The notes beneath the pieces were generated by a model. It was not told where the DNA came from. It saw nothing but the letters and a program-made list of their open reading frames with translations, and ran no database searches. Position numbers and translations under genes: made by a program. A stretch of 64,000 nucleotides of DNA, taken from Aphrocallistes beatrix (Eukaryota > Porifera > Hexactinellida > Sceptrulophora > Aphrocallistidae). Positions 9,326 to 19,500 of the stretch are shown piece after piece. The DNA is taken from assembly GCA_963281255.1 (NCBI GenBank), contig OY725503.1, positions 310,001 through 374,000 on the forward strand, in the 5' to 3' direction. Positions within the stretch are counted from its first letter, which is position 1. Every line of letters starts with the position of its first letter.

Positions 9326-10900
9326 ATGGTGGATGTTGTTATTGACAAGTTTGAAGCTGCTAAAAACACCCTTACGGGCGACAATCTAAACAAGGCCGTC
9401 TGTAAAGCGAGTAGTCATGAAATAATCGCTCCGAAGAGGAAACATGTCGACTATCTAGTTCTGTCCACCAATGAACCCACCGTCTCCATGCCAGATTTAG
9501 CCACTTTTATCCTGGAAAGGGTCAAAGTAGCTAACTGGGTGGTCTCTTTCAAAGCTCTTATTACCGCCCATTTCCTAATGGTGCAAGGGAATGAACGGTT
9601 CCTACAATACCTCGCTCCACGAACCTCAAACTTCCTTGCCGAAAACCTCTCCGATAAATCGACAGTCGAAGCGATGAACATGGCAACCTTTGTCCGAAAG
9701 TATGCACGGTATTTGAACATCAAAGCTCTGACTTATCAAAGAGCTGGGTTCGATTATTGTCGTGTGAAGCGTGGCGAAAATGGATTCTTTCGAACGATGA
9801 CAATCAACAAACTCATGTCCTATCTTCCAATCCTTCAGGAACAATTCGATGCACTCCTCTACTTCGACCCAAGAGCCCATGAAGTTTGTAATTCCGTCAT
9901 TTTCGCCGCTTTCGTTCGGTGTTTCCAAGACTTAATAAAACTGTACGCACTTTACAACGAAGGCATTATTGTAATGTTGGAACATTTCTTCGATTTCAAA
10001 CGCACCCTTGCAAAAGAAGGAATTGAAGTCTACAAAAAGTATTTGATTCGCTGTGAAAACGCGAAGAATTTCTTCTCAGTTGCATCTGAGGTAGGTGTTG
10101 AGGACCAGAATGTCATCGATGTGTCGCATAGTGGCAGCGATCTCCTCCAAGCGATGGAGACACACCTCAACGAGTTGGAAGGGAAAGTGTCCCCACAGGG
10201 CTCAGCCCTCTCTATCGGCTCTAAGTCCCCTTCCAGCACAGAACCGCCGAAGAAACACGTCAGCTTTAGTCCTGCGAAGCGGATTTTCTCTCCGCAGCCA
10301 CAGAAAGCCACTTTGGATGTGGCTAAACCCATCGCGACAGCTGCGTCTGATGAAGCGATTTATGCGAAACCGAAAAAGTCCCATTCGGAGCTCAACGAGC
10401 TTCAAGATATCTTCGGCGCTCCCAATCCGGCCAGCGACCCTTGGAACGCCCAAAAGCGAGATCCGGTCCCCTTTTCTGGGAATCCCTTCCCTCCTACCGG
10501 AGCTTTCGAACCGTCTTCCTTCGCGAGTGGGCCAATCCTCTCAAATTTTTCAGAACCGACACTTTTTGACACAATCCTAGAACCCGAAAAACTGAATCAG
10601 CCATTGGCCCCGGCTGAAGAGAAAAAGCAGAAGTTAGGAGTGGATGTGTCTACCGGACTAGAGCGGACTTTAGTGGACCTAAATCTCGGAACCGGAAAGA
10701 AACTAACGAGCGACCATGTCTGGCAGGAAAAGGAAGTTAGGCTAACCGGTGGAGATGCCTATGCCAAACTGCCAACCCAGATGTCAACAACTCAGGTAAA
10801 CACACAACAACCACAACAACAGCAACATCAACAAGGTGGGTGGTCAGGTGCTACTCAGTTCGGAAATCCAAATGGACATAATCATAATTCCATTTTCTGA
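9326..10900 (+). CDS. PICALM: AP180/CALM clathrin assembly protein (ANTH domain)
   Basis: This single-exon frame of 524 residues starts at ATG 9326 and stops at TGA 10898. It is an endocytic adaptor that binds PI(4,5)P2 in the plasma membrane and recruits clathrin and AP2. The ANTH domain spans about residues 15-265. The lipid-binding motif K-x9-K-x-K-H is visible near residues 27-40 (CKASSHEIIAPKRKH), followed by the family segment NWVVSFKALITAHFLM. The rest is a disordered tail with short endocytic peptides: LQDIFG, DPW (AP2 appendage type), NPF (EH-domain binding) and LFD/DLN clathrin-box-like stretches. It ends in a Gln-rich run. Vertebrate genes of this family have many introns; here the whole frame is uninterrupted, which is unusual. 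Non-vertebrate animals usually have one gene for the PICALM/SNAP91 pair. Confidence 0.93.
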   Translation: MVDVVIDKFEAAKNTLTGDNLNKAVCKASSHEIIAPKRKHVDYLVLSTNEPTVSMPDLATFILERVKVANWVVSFKALITAHFLMVQGNERFLQYLAPRTSNFLAENLSDKSTVEAMNMATFVRKYARYLNIKALTYQRAGFDYCRVKRGENGFFRTMTINKLMSYLPILQEQFDALLYFDPRAHEVCNSVIFAAFVRCFQDLIKLYALYNEGIIVMLEHFFDFKRTLAKEGIEVYKKYLIRCENAKNFFSVASEVGVEDQNVIDVSHSGSDLLQAMETHLNELEGKVSPQGSALSIGSKSPSSTEPPKKHVSFSPAKRIFSPQPQKATLDVAKPIATAASDEAIYAKPKKSHSELNELQDIFGAPNPASDPWNAQKRDPVPFSGNPFPPTGAFEPSSFASGPILSNFSEPTLFDTILEPEKLNQPLAPAEEKKQKLGVDVSTGLERTLVDLNLGTGKKLTSDHVWQEKEVRLTGGDAYAKLPTQMSTTQVNTQQPQQQQHQQGGWSGATQFGNPNGHNHNSIF

Positions 10901-11726
10901 GGCCTCTTGCCCCCAAGCCACTCCTCCTATCACTGAGGAGAGTATCTGATAGGTTACTAAATTTTAAAGTTTTTATGTTTCGTTCTAGTTAGTTGAGTTT
11001 GGATGTAAAAGTACTGACAATTTTGTGTGAGAGAAACTTCTGCTATTCATTTAATATTAGTAGTGTAGTGGTGTTGTATTGTTTGTTATTATTATTTAAT
11101 TTGTGTGAGTTATTCCAATGTTTGGGGTGAAACACTGTTTTGTGTCGGATATTTTTAGATTCTAAAAATAAACTTGTTGAAGAATTGTGGCTTTAATCGC
11201 TCCATATTTGGAATACTTAGCACAAAATGGAGATGTTTAATTGGTCAGATGATTCGTTACTAGTTTTCACGCCTATTTCTTGAACGAAACCTGTCTGAAA
11301 ACCTCGTTTCTCATTGGTCAGTTTTCACTTGAATATTGGCCTATCAGAAGACAGCATGTTCAAGTTATCTCTCATGACGTCATTACCTATGCTAATTCAA
11401 AATTTGTAAAATAATTCCAGAGCGTTACAATCGTAACTAAGTTAAGCATTCTAAATATAATTTCATCTCAGTTTCCTAAATAAACCAAATCAAATTGAGA
11501 CTCTAATTTTGTCAGAATATTACCATATAAGGATATGCATATGTCCAAATTGTCAAAGATATATAATATCAAATACCTGAAAAAAACTATTTATAGTATC
11601 AGTTTCAGGGTCGATTCGTGAAAAAAGTTTGGACATTCGAAAGTTTAAAATCGAAGCGAAATTTATTTTAAATTCCTCGTCATAATTTGGTTAAATATCT
11701 CGTAACACAATTTCTAATAATTCAAT
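10901..11726. other. Convergent intergenic region between AP180/PICALM and the Nudix gene
   Basis: It holds the 3' flanks of two converging genes. I see no gene, repeat family or structured element in it beyond the AATAAA at 11167. Confidence 0.45.
11167..11172 (+). terminator. Candidate polyadenylation signal AATAAA
   Basis: AATAAA lies about 270 bases after the AP180/PICALM stop codon on the same strand; this is a positional inference. Confidence 0.4.
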
Positions 11727-13126
11727 CTAAATCCTCCAATTCCTCTTCCGTAGAGGGTAATACTTGAACTCAGTTGGTAGAATCAGTTCCAGAACCAAGT
11801 CGATTATAATTCCAGTTATCCCCCACACCCTCCGCGGACCACCCAAGTAGACTGGCATCCCGATAAACCGGAAGTTTCTAAATATAGTATATCTCTGATT
11901 TTTTTCTTTGAGTATCGAATCGAAGGAAAGAAAAAATGCGTCCATCACCTAAAAATAGAATTTTTAGAAGAAATGTTTGTATTTTTGTTTGTTTTTATTT
12001 GTTTACCTCGCTTGGGTCCAGAATGAGAGATTCCTTTTCCACTTCACCAACATCCGCAATGACAGCTGCAATGTTTTTCTTTCCTCTCTGTAAACAAACA
12101 AATTCAAGTTAAGCCTAATGGAAAATTTAAATCCATTAACTATCCATGGTTAATTGGAAACATTACATGGCAAAGGCATACATGTCAGCGGTCCCGTTTT
12201 TGGCGGGAATCCCGCTTTTTTCACTCTTTCATTGAGCTAATTTTCACGGTGTTCTGTTTTTACATTAAATTTCCCCAGTATGTCCCGCTTTTTTAATTCT
12301 ATGTATAATACTTTTCTGTTGTGTCCCGCTATGTCCCGCGAAATTTAACGCTGCGTCCCGCTTTTATCATGGCTCAAGTTGGCCGTATGCGCAAGGGGGT
12401 GGAAATTCCTTCTCTGTGACAGGTAACTAACTCTGTTTGGGATTGGTCCAAAGGCTCCAAACACGCTATCTCTGGTAACCTCCAATCCAGTTTCTTCTCT
12501 CGTTTCTCTAAGAGCTGTCTCCATAGGAAACTCCTCTCCCTTGACCTCATGGCCCCCCGGGAAACTAAAAATTATATCTGTAAATATCAATAATAGATAC
12601 AGGTGACTCCGCTTAATCGGGACACTTTGGTCCCAGATATTTGTCCCGATTAAGCGGAGTTGAATATTTTTTATCTAGATTTTGAGAAAACTCAGTTTGT
12701 AGCTTTAGCACTTGATGGTATGGTCACTCATTTAGTATGGATTAGACCAGGGATGAGTTGGATCGGACTAGTTCTATCGAATCTTTGCGTTGAATTATAA
12801 TAGGTTTACTTGTAGAATATGTTATGACGTCATGTTTAATAAAGAAAAGTATGCGAATATTTCTCTATTTTATTGAATAACATAATGTGACAAAACATTT
12901 TCACACCTCACCTAACCTCCCCTTTATGCGTGGGCATACTCATATTCCTAATTGTGAGCAAAAGGCTTAGCTCTCCTTTGTATGTGCATATTGGAACTAA
13001 GACAGCTGATCTACTCTCCGTGTCACATCTGACATTCCAACTCTCCGTATCGGTTGGGAGGAGTTGGGACACTCTTCTCTTGTTCGAAACGGACACAATT
13101 TGCCTTATCAGCTCATTTCTGCTCAT
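11727..13126 (-). CDS. NUDT7/8-type Nudix CoA diphosphatase
   Basis: Four minus-strand exons join in phase: 13126-12912, 12564-12432, 12087-12007 and 11948-11727, giving 216 residues, the normal family length. These enzymes cleave CoA and acyl-CoA to 3',5'-ADP and phosphopantetheine in peroxisomes or mitochondria. The CoA-Nudix signature spans the first junction: LLLTIRN, then THKGEV joined to SFPGG. The Nudix helix follows (ETALRETREETGL), with the one-residue-longer spacing typical of the CoA subfamily. FGPIPN, a DPSEV acidic segment, and VYLGGPRRVWGITG also match NUDT7/8. No C-terminal SKL-type peroxisomal signal is seen (the end is NWRI), so NUDT8-like is somewhat favoured over NUDT7. Intron 1 contains a short MITE relative (12600-12662), and part of a GTCCCG repeat lies in intron 2. 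Confidence 0.88.
12173..12382. mobile_element. GTCCCG-family element, copy 1
   Basis: It begins near CATACATGTCAGCGGTCCCG, has TTTTTGGCGGGA, several TGTCCCGCTTTT segments, and ends TATCATGGCTCAAGTTGG. Copies with the same ends are at 40671-40886 (+), 52492-52677 (inverted) and about 60942-61675 (inverted, split). It lies in intron 2 of the Nudix gene. Confidence 0.75.
12600..12662. mobile_element. Short family A-like palindromic MITE
   Basis: The ends are CAGGTGACTCCGCTTAATCG and CCCGATTAAGCGGAGTTGA. It is a minimal palindrome related to family A, in intron 1 of the Nudix gene. Confidence 0.7.
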
Positions 13127-13561
13127 AACTAAGCTAAATTTAGATAATCTATTTTTAACAAACTGATACCATCCTCTAAAAATAGTTGTATTATGCTCGT
13201 GAATTTATTTTCTATCGTCATAGGAAATATTGAGGTTGAATTTTGGGTGTTAGATGGTGTGAAGGTTTAAGCTTAATGAAATACTTAATTGAACCTTTTG
13301 GTACAACTGGATCGTAAGGGACATATTCTTGATGATACCTGATATAAGAACATTCTACTAGAAAACGGTGGACATATACCCCATATAATTTATGCCGGTT
13401 ATAAGAACATTATATGCAGTTTCCAAGGGTGTTCTTATAACCGGCATCCACTGTTTTTATATATCCCATATCCTGTTTATATTCTCCCCTCTCTAAGAAA
13501 ACAAACACAAGCAAATAACTGATATAATTGCATATTTCAATTAACACAATCTAATGTTATA
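13127..13561. other. Intergenic region between STARD7 3' end and the Nudix gene 5' end
   Basis: It contains only the family D MITE (13334-13453) and AT-rich flanks. The Nudix start at 13126 has no in-phase splice to the STARD7 exons, so the two are treated as separate genes. Confidence 0.5.
13334..13453. mobile_element. MITE family D, copy 1
   Basis: One end is GATACCTGATATAAGAACA; the other is GTTCTTATAACCGGCATCCACTG, with an inner complementary GCCGGTTATAAGAACA. An inverted copy is at 21118-21242, so the two copies flank most of the STARD7 gene. Confidence 0.75.
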
Positions 13562-16500
13562 TCACTCAATACAGTGAGGACACTCTTCATTACTAACTTG
13601 ATGCAGCTGTTTAGTGGCTAAGTACATCCTGCTGATGAAATCTGGAATTGCTAAAATTTGATAGAAAAAGTACAGATTTTTACATAATAAGAATACAGTC
13701 AGGGTCGCTTATTGTGAACCACCAGGGGACCAAAAAATATGTTCATAATAGAGATACTTCATATTAAGCGAACTTGGTTCAATACAAATCCTATCTGAAC
13801 ATGAATTGGGACAGGAGGTTAGTTCATAATAAACGAATGTTCATAATAAGCGACCCTGACTGTACTCAAAAAGTAGCTAGCACTCAAATATGGTGTTGAA
13901 CCTTTTGAGCTGTTATATTCATTGAATTGCTCAATTTCTAAATTTTTTTAACACCTTTCTATTTGTACATTTCACACGGAGAGCATGAAATTGTCAGAAG
14001 AGTCATTAGTCAGAATTTCCTTCACTGGCGTTTGTCAGAATAAGTTTTGTCGAGTTCTGACTTTGGATGAAATCAACATACAAAACAATACTACATATTC
14101 GACAAAGTCAGAACTCGATATAATTTATTCTGACAAACGCCAGTAAAGGAAATTCTGACTAATGACAGCTTCAAGATTCTGACAAATGCAGTGTCCCCTT
14201 TCACACCTTCAAGGTGTGATATTTACCTGATGTGACAGCGTAGTTGGTCACAGGTCGAGGGAGGTTGGTTTTGGGATTATCAACACTTGTCAACTGAAAG
14301 TCAAATCCAATCTAGGTGTGAAATATATAATAAGTATATACCCATGAGCAATTGAACATCGGAGATTTATTTATTTTTGTGTACATTTTATCAAATGAAA
14401 TTGTTGTTATTGACAGTACTGAAAGTGCTATTAGCTTTAAAGTATAACTAACTTTTTAATGAAATTTTCAATTTCCAATTAAAAGTCTCAATATTTTTAA
14501 TTTTCGATTACAGTGGAATTCGCTTATTAGCAATATTGCTCTATTAGCAACCAATCTTCAGGTCCCAGGTGAAGATTTTGTGTTAATTATGTTCCCTTAT
14601 TAGCAACTTCGCGTATTAGCAACCATTTTATGAGCAAAACTCGAGTTGCTAATAAGCGAATTTCACTGTATTTAAAACTAGAAAAGACCAGCAGTAGTTA
14701 GTTACCTTCTCTATTCGTGTGTGCGGGTAGAGTAACATTAGAGATTCATACCCCTCTACTCTCACTAGACTCTCTTTCGGAGGACACTGTTTGTTTTTTG
14801 TTGACCTTTAGAGTAACGGAAATAGATAAAGTTCTAATTTTAGAATGAGTTATAAATAGCTACGATGCAGGAATAATTCAATGGATAACTTACCGTGTTA
14901 TAATCGCTATTCTATTTTTATCTCGATCAACCTAAGTGAAAATATTATTTAAAACATGCACCATATTTCTATAAAAAATTACTTTTAATGTTGGGTGTGG
15001 AATCTCTCATTCTCACCAAATTGGTATCGATGACCCCTTTGTTGTGCAGACATAAATCTAACACCTATTTTTTGTGAAATTTCTGAGTTTTATAGAGGTA
15101 TTTATATATTTTTTCACACCTCCAGTATTTATTTTCAACCTGCACTAATGCCCAAATTCAAACTACTAGTTAACTCTCATTTTGGACCATGGATACAATT
15201 CACAAATAATCAACTCACAATGGTTCTTCTTACAAGTAAATAATCTCTGGACATCATAGGGAACTAAACAATAAACACAAACATTTATGATATACAACCA
15301 CACACACACAAATAAAAATTAAATTGTGTTATCTTAGGCAGTTTTGGTATTTTTCTCTTTCTCAAACTCAAAAAATTCGTCGAACAAAATCGGCCAAGCG
15401 TCGGTATCGTCATAGTTTGATAGGTCAGGCTTCACACTCTCTAGGAAATGGTAGAACATTTTCCAAGTGTCTTTCGTGATCGGTTTTCCCTCCGATTGTT
15501 GTAAGAACGAAATCCAGAGGTCTAGGATCTTCGGCCTACTGGCCGCTCCACTGAAGACACATTGCCAGAGAGGAATCGCCATGTCCAACGGCAAAATTCG
15601 CTGTCCTTCTTCCAGCCCGAATTCAAAAGTGAAATAGTAGAGTTTCTTGAAAGCTTCCTTGTTTTGAAATTCGGATTTTAGGCTCGGAAGGGCCTTTCTT
15701 AGTTCTTTCAAATTGAAAACTTTGAGAGATCTGCAGCCATTCATGAACTGTTCCCTTGTGAACATACACATCTGCTTAGCATCGAATTTCCATGCGATGG
15801 CCAGGACGATAAAGTCAGTCGGCTCTACCTTGAGGTCGTTACAGAACTTTTCAATCCCTCCTGCCATTATCGAGTCCTGATCTGTGTCTCTGTAAGCTTC
15901 AAAAAAACGTTCCAATTCAGTCTCAGGGTCGCTTGGGGTGGTTTTTGGAGGTTTTGTGTCGGGTACCGGTTTAGATTTGACAGGTTCCTCCATTGGTTTA
16001 GCGGGTGCGGTAGAAGTTGTAACTGAAGTTTCAGCTATTGGAGTTTGTTCAGGAGCTTTCCTATTATCTATCTGAGCAGGTTTACTAGGTTTTGTGCCCA
16101 TTTCTAAGTAGATATCGGAGAATCAATTCAATACAGTCAATAGGCTATTGCTTCTCGCTGAGATATGGTTGTATTTCAATTGAAGGTTCTTGTTAAGACA
16201 CTACATTATGCCTAAGGTCATGTGGCGTAGTGGATACATTATCTAGCTGAAAGCAGACGAATCACTGTAGTGATTGCATCAGCTTGGTACAATAATGATC
16301 CTGCATTAAATTCGTCTGCAATCTGTGAACCTATACTTCCTTATAAGGTATGGCATAAGTTTGCGAAGCAAACAATTTTATTCAAATGAAAGTTGGCGTT
16401 TGGAATTTGAATTGTTTGTTTGTAGCTTCTCACTCCTTTTGTTTACTATTTACAAATTGAATTGTATTGGATGAACTACGGATTTGTTCATTGTGTTTTT

Positions 16501-19500
16501 GTTGACAAATATGAAAATTGTGTAATGAAAATAGGATCGAAACGAGATATCCTATCAATTTGTACTTTTTAATTCGTTCCAATTTATTTTATCAATTCTT
16601 TTAGCCTAATGTACCAGGGATAAAATCATATTTCCGCTTGATTGATTAAAAACAAAACTTTCTTCCTTTTTGGAGATACAATTATTATGCAAGATGGCAC
16701 AAACGTGCTATTACCCTTACTTATACAATAATGACAGTGTTCTATCGCATATTATACTAAGCAATTCTTGTACACACAACCCATAGCAACATGTCTGGAA
16801 GAAGACATAGCATGGCACTGAAAGAAAGTGACGTTGCGATGCTTTTGCTCGCGAAAACTCATCTCGGAAAGGCAAACATAAACTTTCAAATGGAAGAATA
16901 TATCAGCACCAAACGTCCGGACGGAATTCCAGTTTTCGACGTCAAAAAGATTTGGGAGAAAATTCTATTGGCTGCTAGGATAATAGTGGCAGTGAAGAAC
17001 CCCCAAGACGTAGTGGCAGTGAGTGGAAACGAGCATCGACAACGGGCGGTCCTGAAATTCTGTAAATACACGGGAGCAACGCCGATAGCTGGAAGATTCA
17101 CCCCCGGGACATTGACCAATCAGATTACAAGCGCGTTTAGAGAGCCACGTCTTTTGATCGTGTCGGATCCAGTGACTGACCATCAGCCAATCGCTGAAGC
17201 TAGTTACGTCAGCATTCCAACCATCGCTTTCTGTAACACGAATGCGAGTCTGAAGTACATTGATGTAGCTATCCCTGGGAACACAGAGAACGACCATAGT
17301 ATCGGACTCATGTGGTGGATGCTGGCGAGAGAGGTGAGAAATTGTGTCGCTTTTCTAATTATAGAAGTGTTATTTACGAGTGAATGGAAGGAGGGTGAAT
17401 ATTATGTGGTAGTTTGTTGTTATAGTCTAAATTTAGTAGATTTAACCTTTTGAGTTGAGTTGATGATCACCAGTATATAAACCAAAGGATAATCTATTTT
17501 AGTCTTTGAATTTATAACTGAATATTGGAAGATGTGAATACAGTCACTCCGCTTAATCGGGCCACTTTTGGCAGGACCGGAATAGCTCTCACACATAGAA
17601 GCTAATACAAAATATTTTCGGTTAATAGGGTTCTCCGCTTAATCGAGGCAAAATGTCCTCTGACCGATGTGACCCTATTAAGCGGAGTCGACGGTATTCC
17701 AATTTTAGAATAGTCTGGTAGAGAAAATGATTCTGACCAATCAAATGGATTATATAATTATAGGCACTTGTTATCGTTATAGGTGCAACGAATGCGAGGA
17801 GAGACTAAACGTAGCGAAGAGTGGGAAGTAATGGTGGACTTATTCTTCTACCGAGACCCGGAAGATGTAGATCGACAGGAGCAAGAACAGCAGCCCACCC
17901 AGGAGGGAGATTACCAACCCTCCTGGACAGATGGAATGGAGGGACAACAACAGCCACAGCAACCACCTCCTCCACAAGGACAGGCGTGGGAAGAACAGGT
18001 GGAGAGCTTGAATCTATTATTAGAATATCAATTCTAATTTTAGGTTTATTCCTCTTAATACACCAAGGGGACAAAAGTATTTGAACATTTTTCACATACA
18101 AATAATACTAAATGGGTGAATTCATGAAGAGGATTACTTCTAAACGGAATGGGATACAGCTAATCGAATTCCAGATTCGAATAATACGCATTCAAATTAG
18201 TCACAGTTGAACTTTTGTAATTATCAATCAGTGCCACCTTATGCCACATACGCCTATTTTAACCATTATACATGATGGCAATTATTACCCATCGTGGCTC
18301 AGGCTGATACTCAATGAACAATCTTTGAGTTGAGTAATTTATTAGTTATGTTCAACTATGACTAATTCGAATGTGTAGATTTTGAATCTGAAATCAGATT
18401 TTTAGTATCTCTGAGAATTCGAACGTATTGCCCTTCATGAAAAGATCCAATTTAGTGCTATTTGTATGGGAAAGAATCAAGTGTTCAAATACTTCGTCCG
18501 GTTGGCGCATGGATATTTATTATAACAGTTAACCAATCATTTCAATCCTTGGGGGGTATTATATATATATATATAGTAGAACTCGGACAAGACATACCCC
18601 TCCGGGAAGCGAAAAAAAGTACGTATTATCCGTAAGTACGTACTATCCGAGTTGATAATACATAGGAAACTATATAATATGTAAATGAATTTTGGTTCAG
18701 AAAAATGAGTACGTACTAACCGAGTTCTGTATATATATATAATTTATTTATAGGGAGCCACTCCTGGGCCTACAGGAGCACCTGCTCCGACTACAGAGAA
18801 TGAATGGGACGAGGGACAGCCAATCCCAACACAGCAATTCATGCCCACCACTAAACCAGCTGAGCTTCCTGGCACAGAGAACTGGGGAGATGATGGATGG
18901 GACAGCTAGGCTATTATTAGATTAGTTCTTATAGGAACTTAGTTAGAGGTAGTGATGAATAGATTCTATAATTAGTATGCTCTGTTGCTTAAGCGAACGT
19001 GTTGAATTAGGATGAATTTTAGGCGAAATTTGACACTTTGATATTACACGAAGATAGAATAAAATGGCGAAAAGAGCTCAAATTCTATTCCAAGTAACAA
19101 AGTATTTTAATCTTAGAATCCTAAAACTTATGGATTCGAGCTTAATTCAATCTGTTAGAATGAGACTTTAATATCCCTGGTACATCAATGGCTATTAAGA
19201 TTTGTGGAAAGAGATAGATTTTCCAGGAATGGACATTGTAAAATTTAATTTCTCAACTCTCAATTCATTGGTCAGGTTGTCAACTGTTTTTCTCGCAATT
19301 TCACGATAATTCAGCATAAAAAATGATTTTAACTGTCAATTCACTTTGGTAGTTATATACCTAACACAATTAAGGAATTTATGTCTAAAATGGGCCCATT
19401 GAACACAGTTATAACTCACAGGGTACTTGACTATCCAGTACAGCAGCTCTTGACTAGTCTCTCCATTCTCATCCAAGCACTCCAGCTCTGTTATGTACTT

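Noticed and set aside
13124..14293. STARD7 exons as 5' exons of the Nudix gene
   Set aside because: The exon ending 14227 is phase 1 and no acceptor upstream of 13126 continues it in the Nudix frame; the exon at 13650-13562 continues it in frame, matches STARD7 and ends with a stop.
16206..16360. Possible tRNA or tRNA-derived SINE (A-box-like TGGCGTAGTGG near 16214)
   Set aside because: The A-box consensus is met, but there is no B box (GGTTCGANTCC) at the right distance and no cloverleaf can be drawn.
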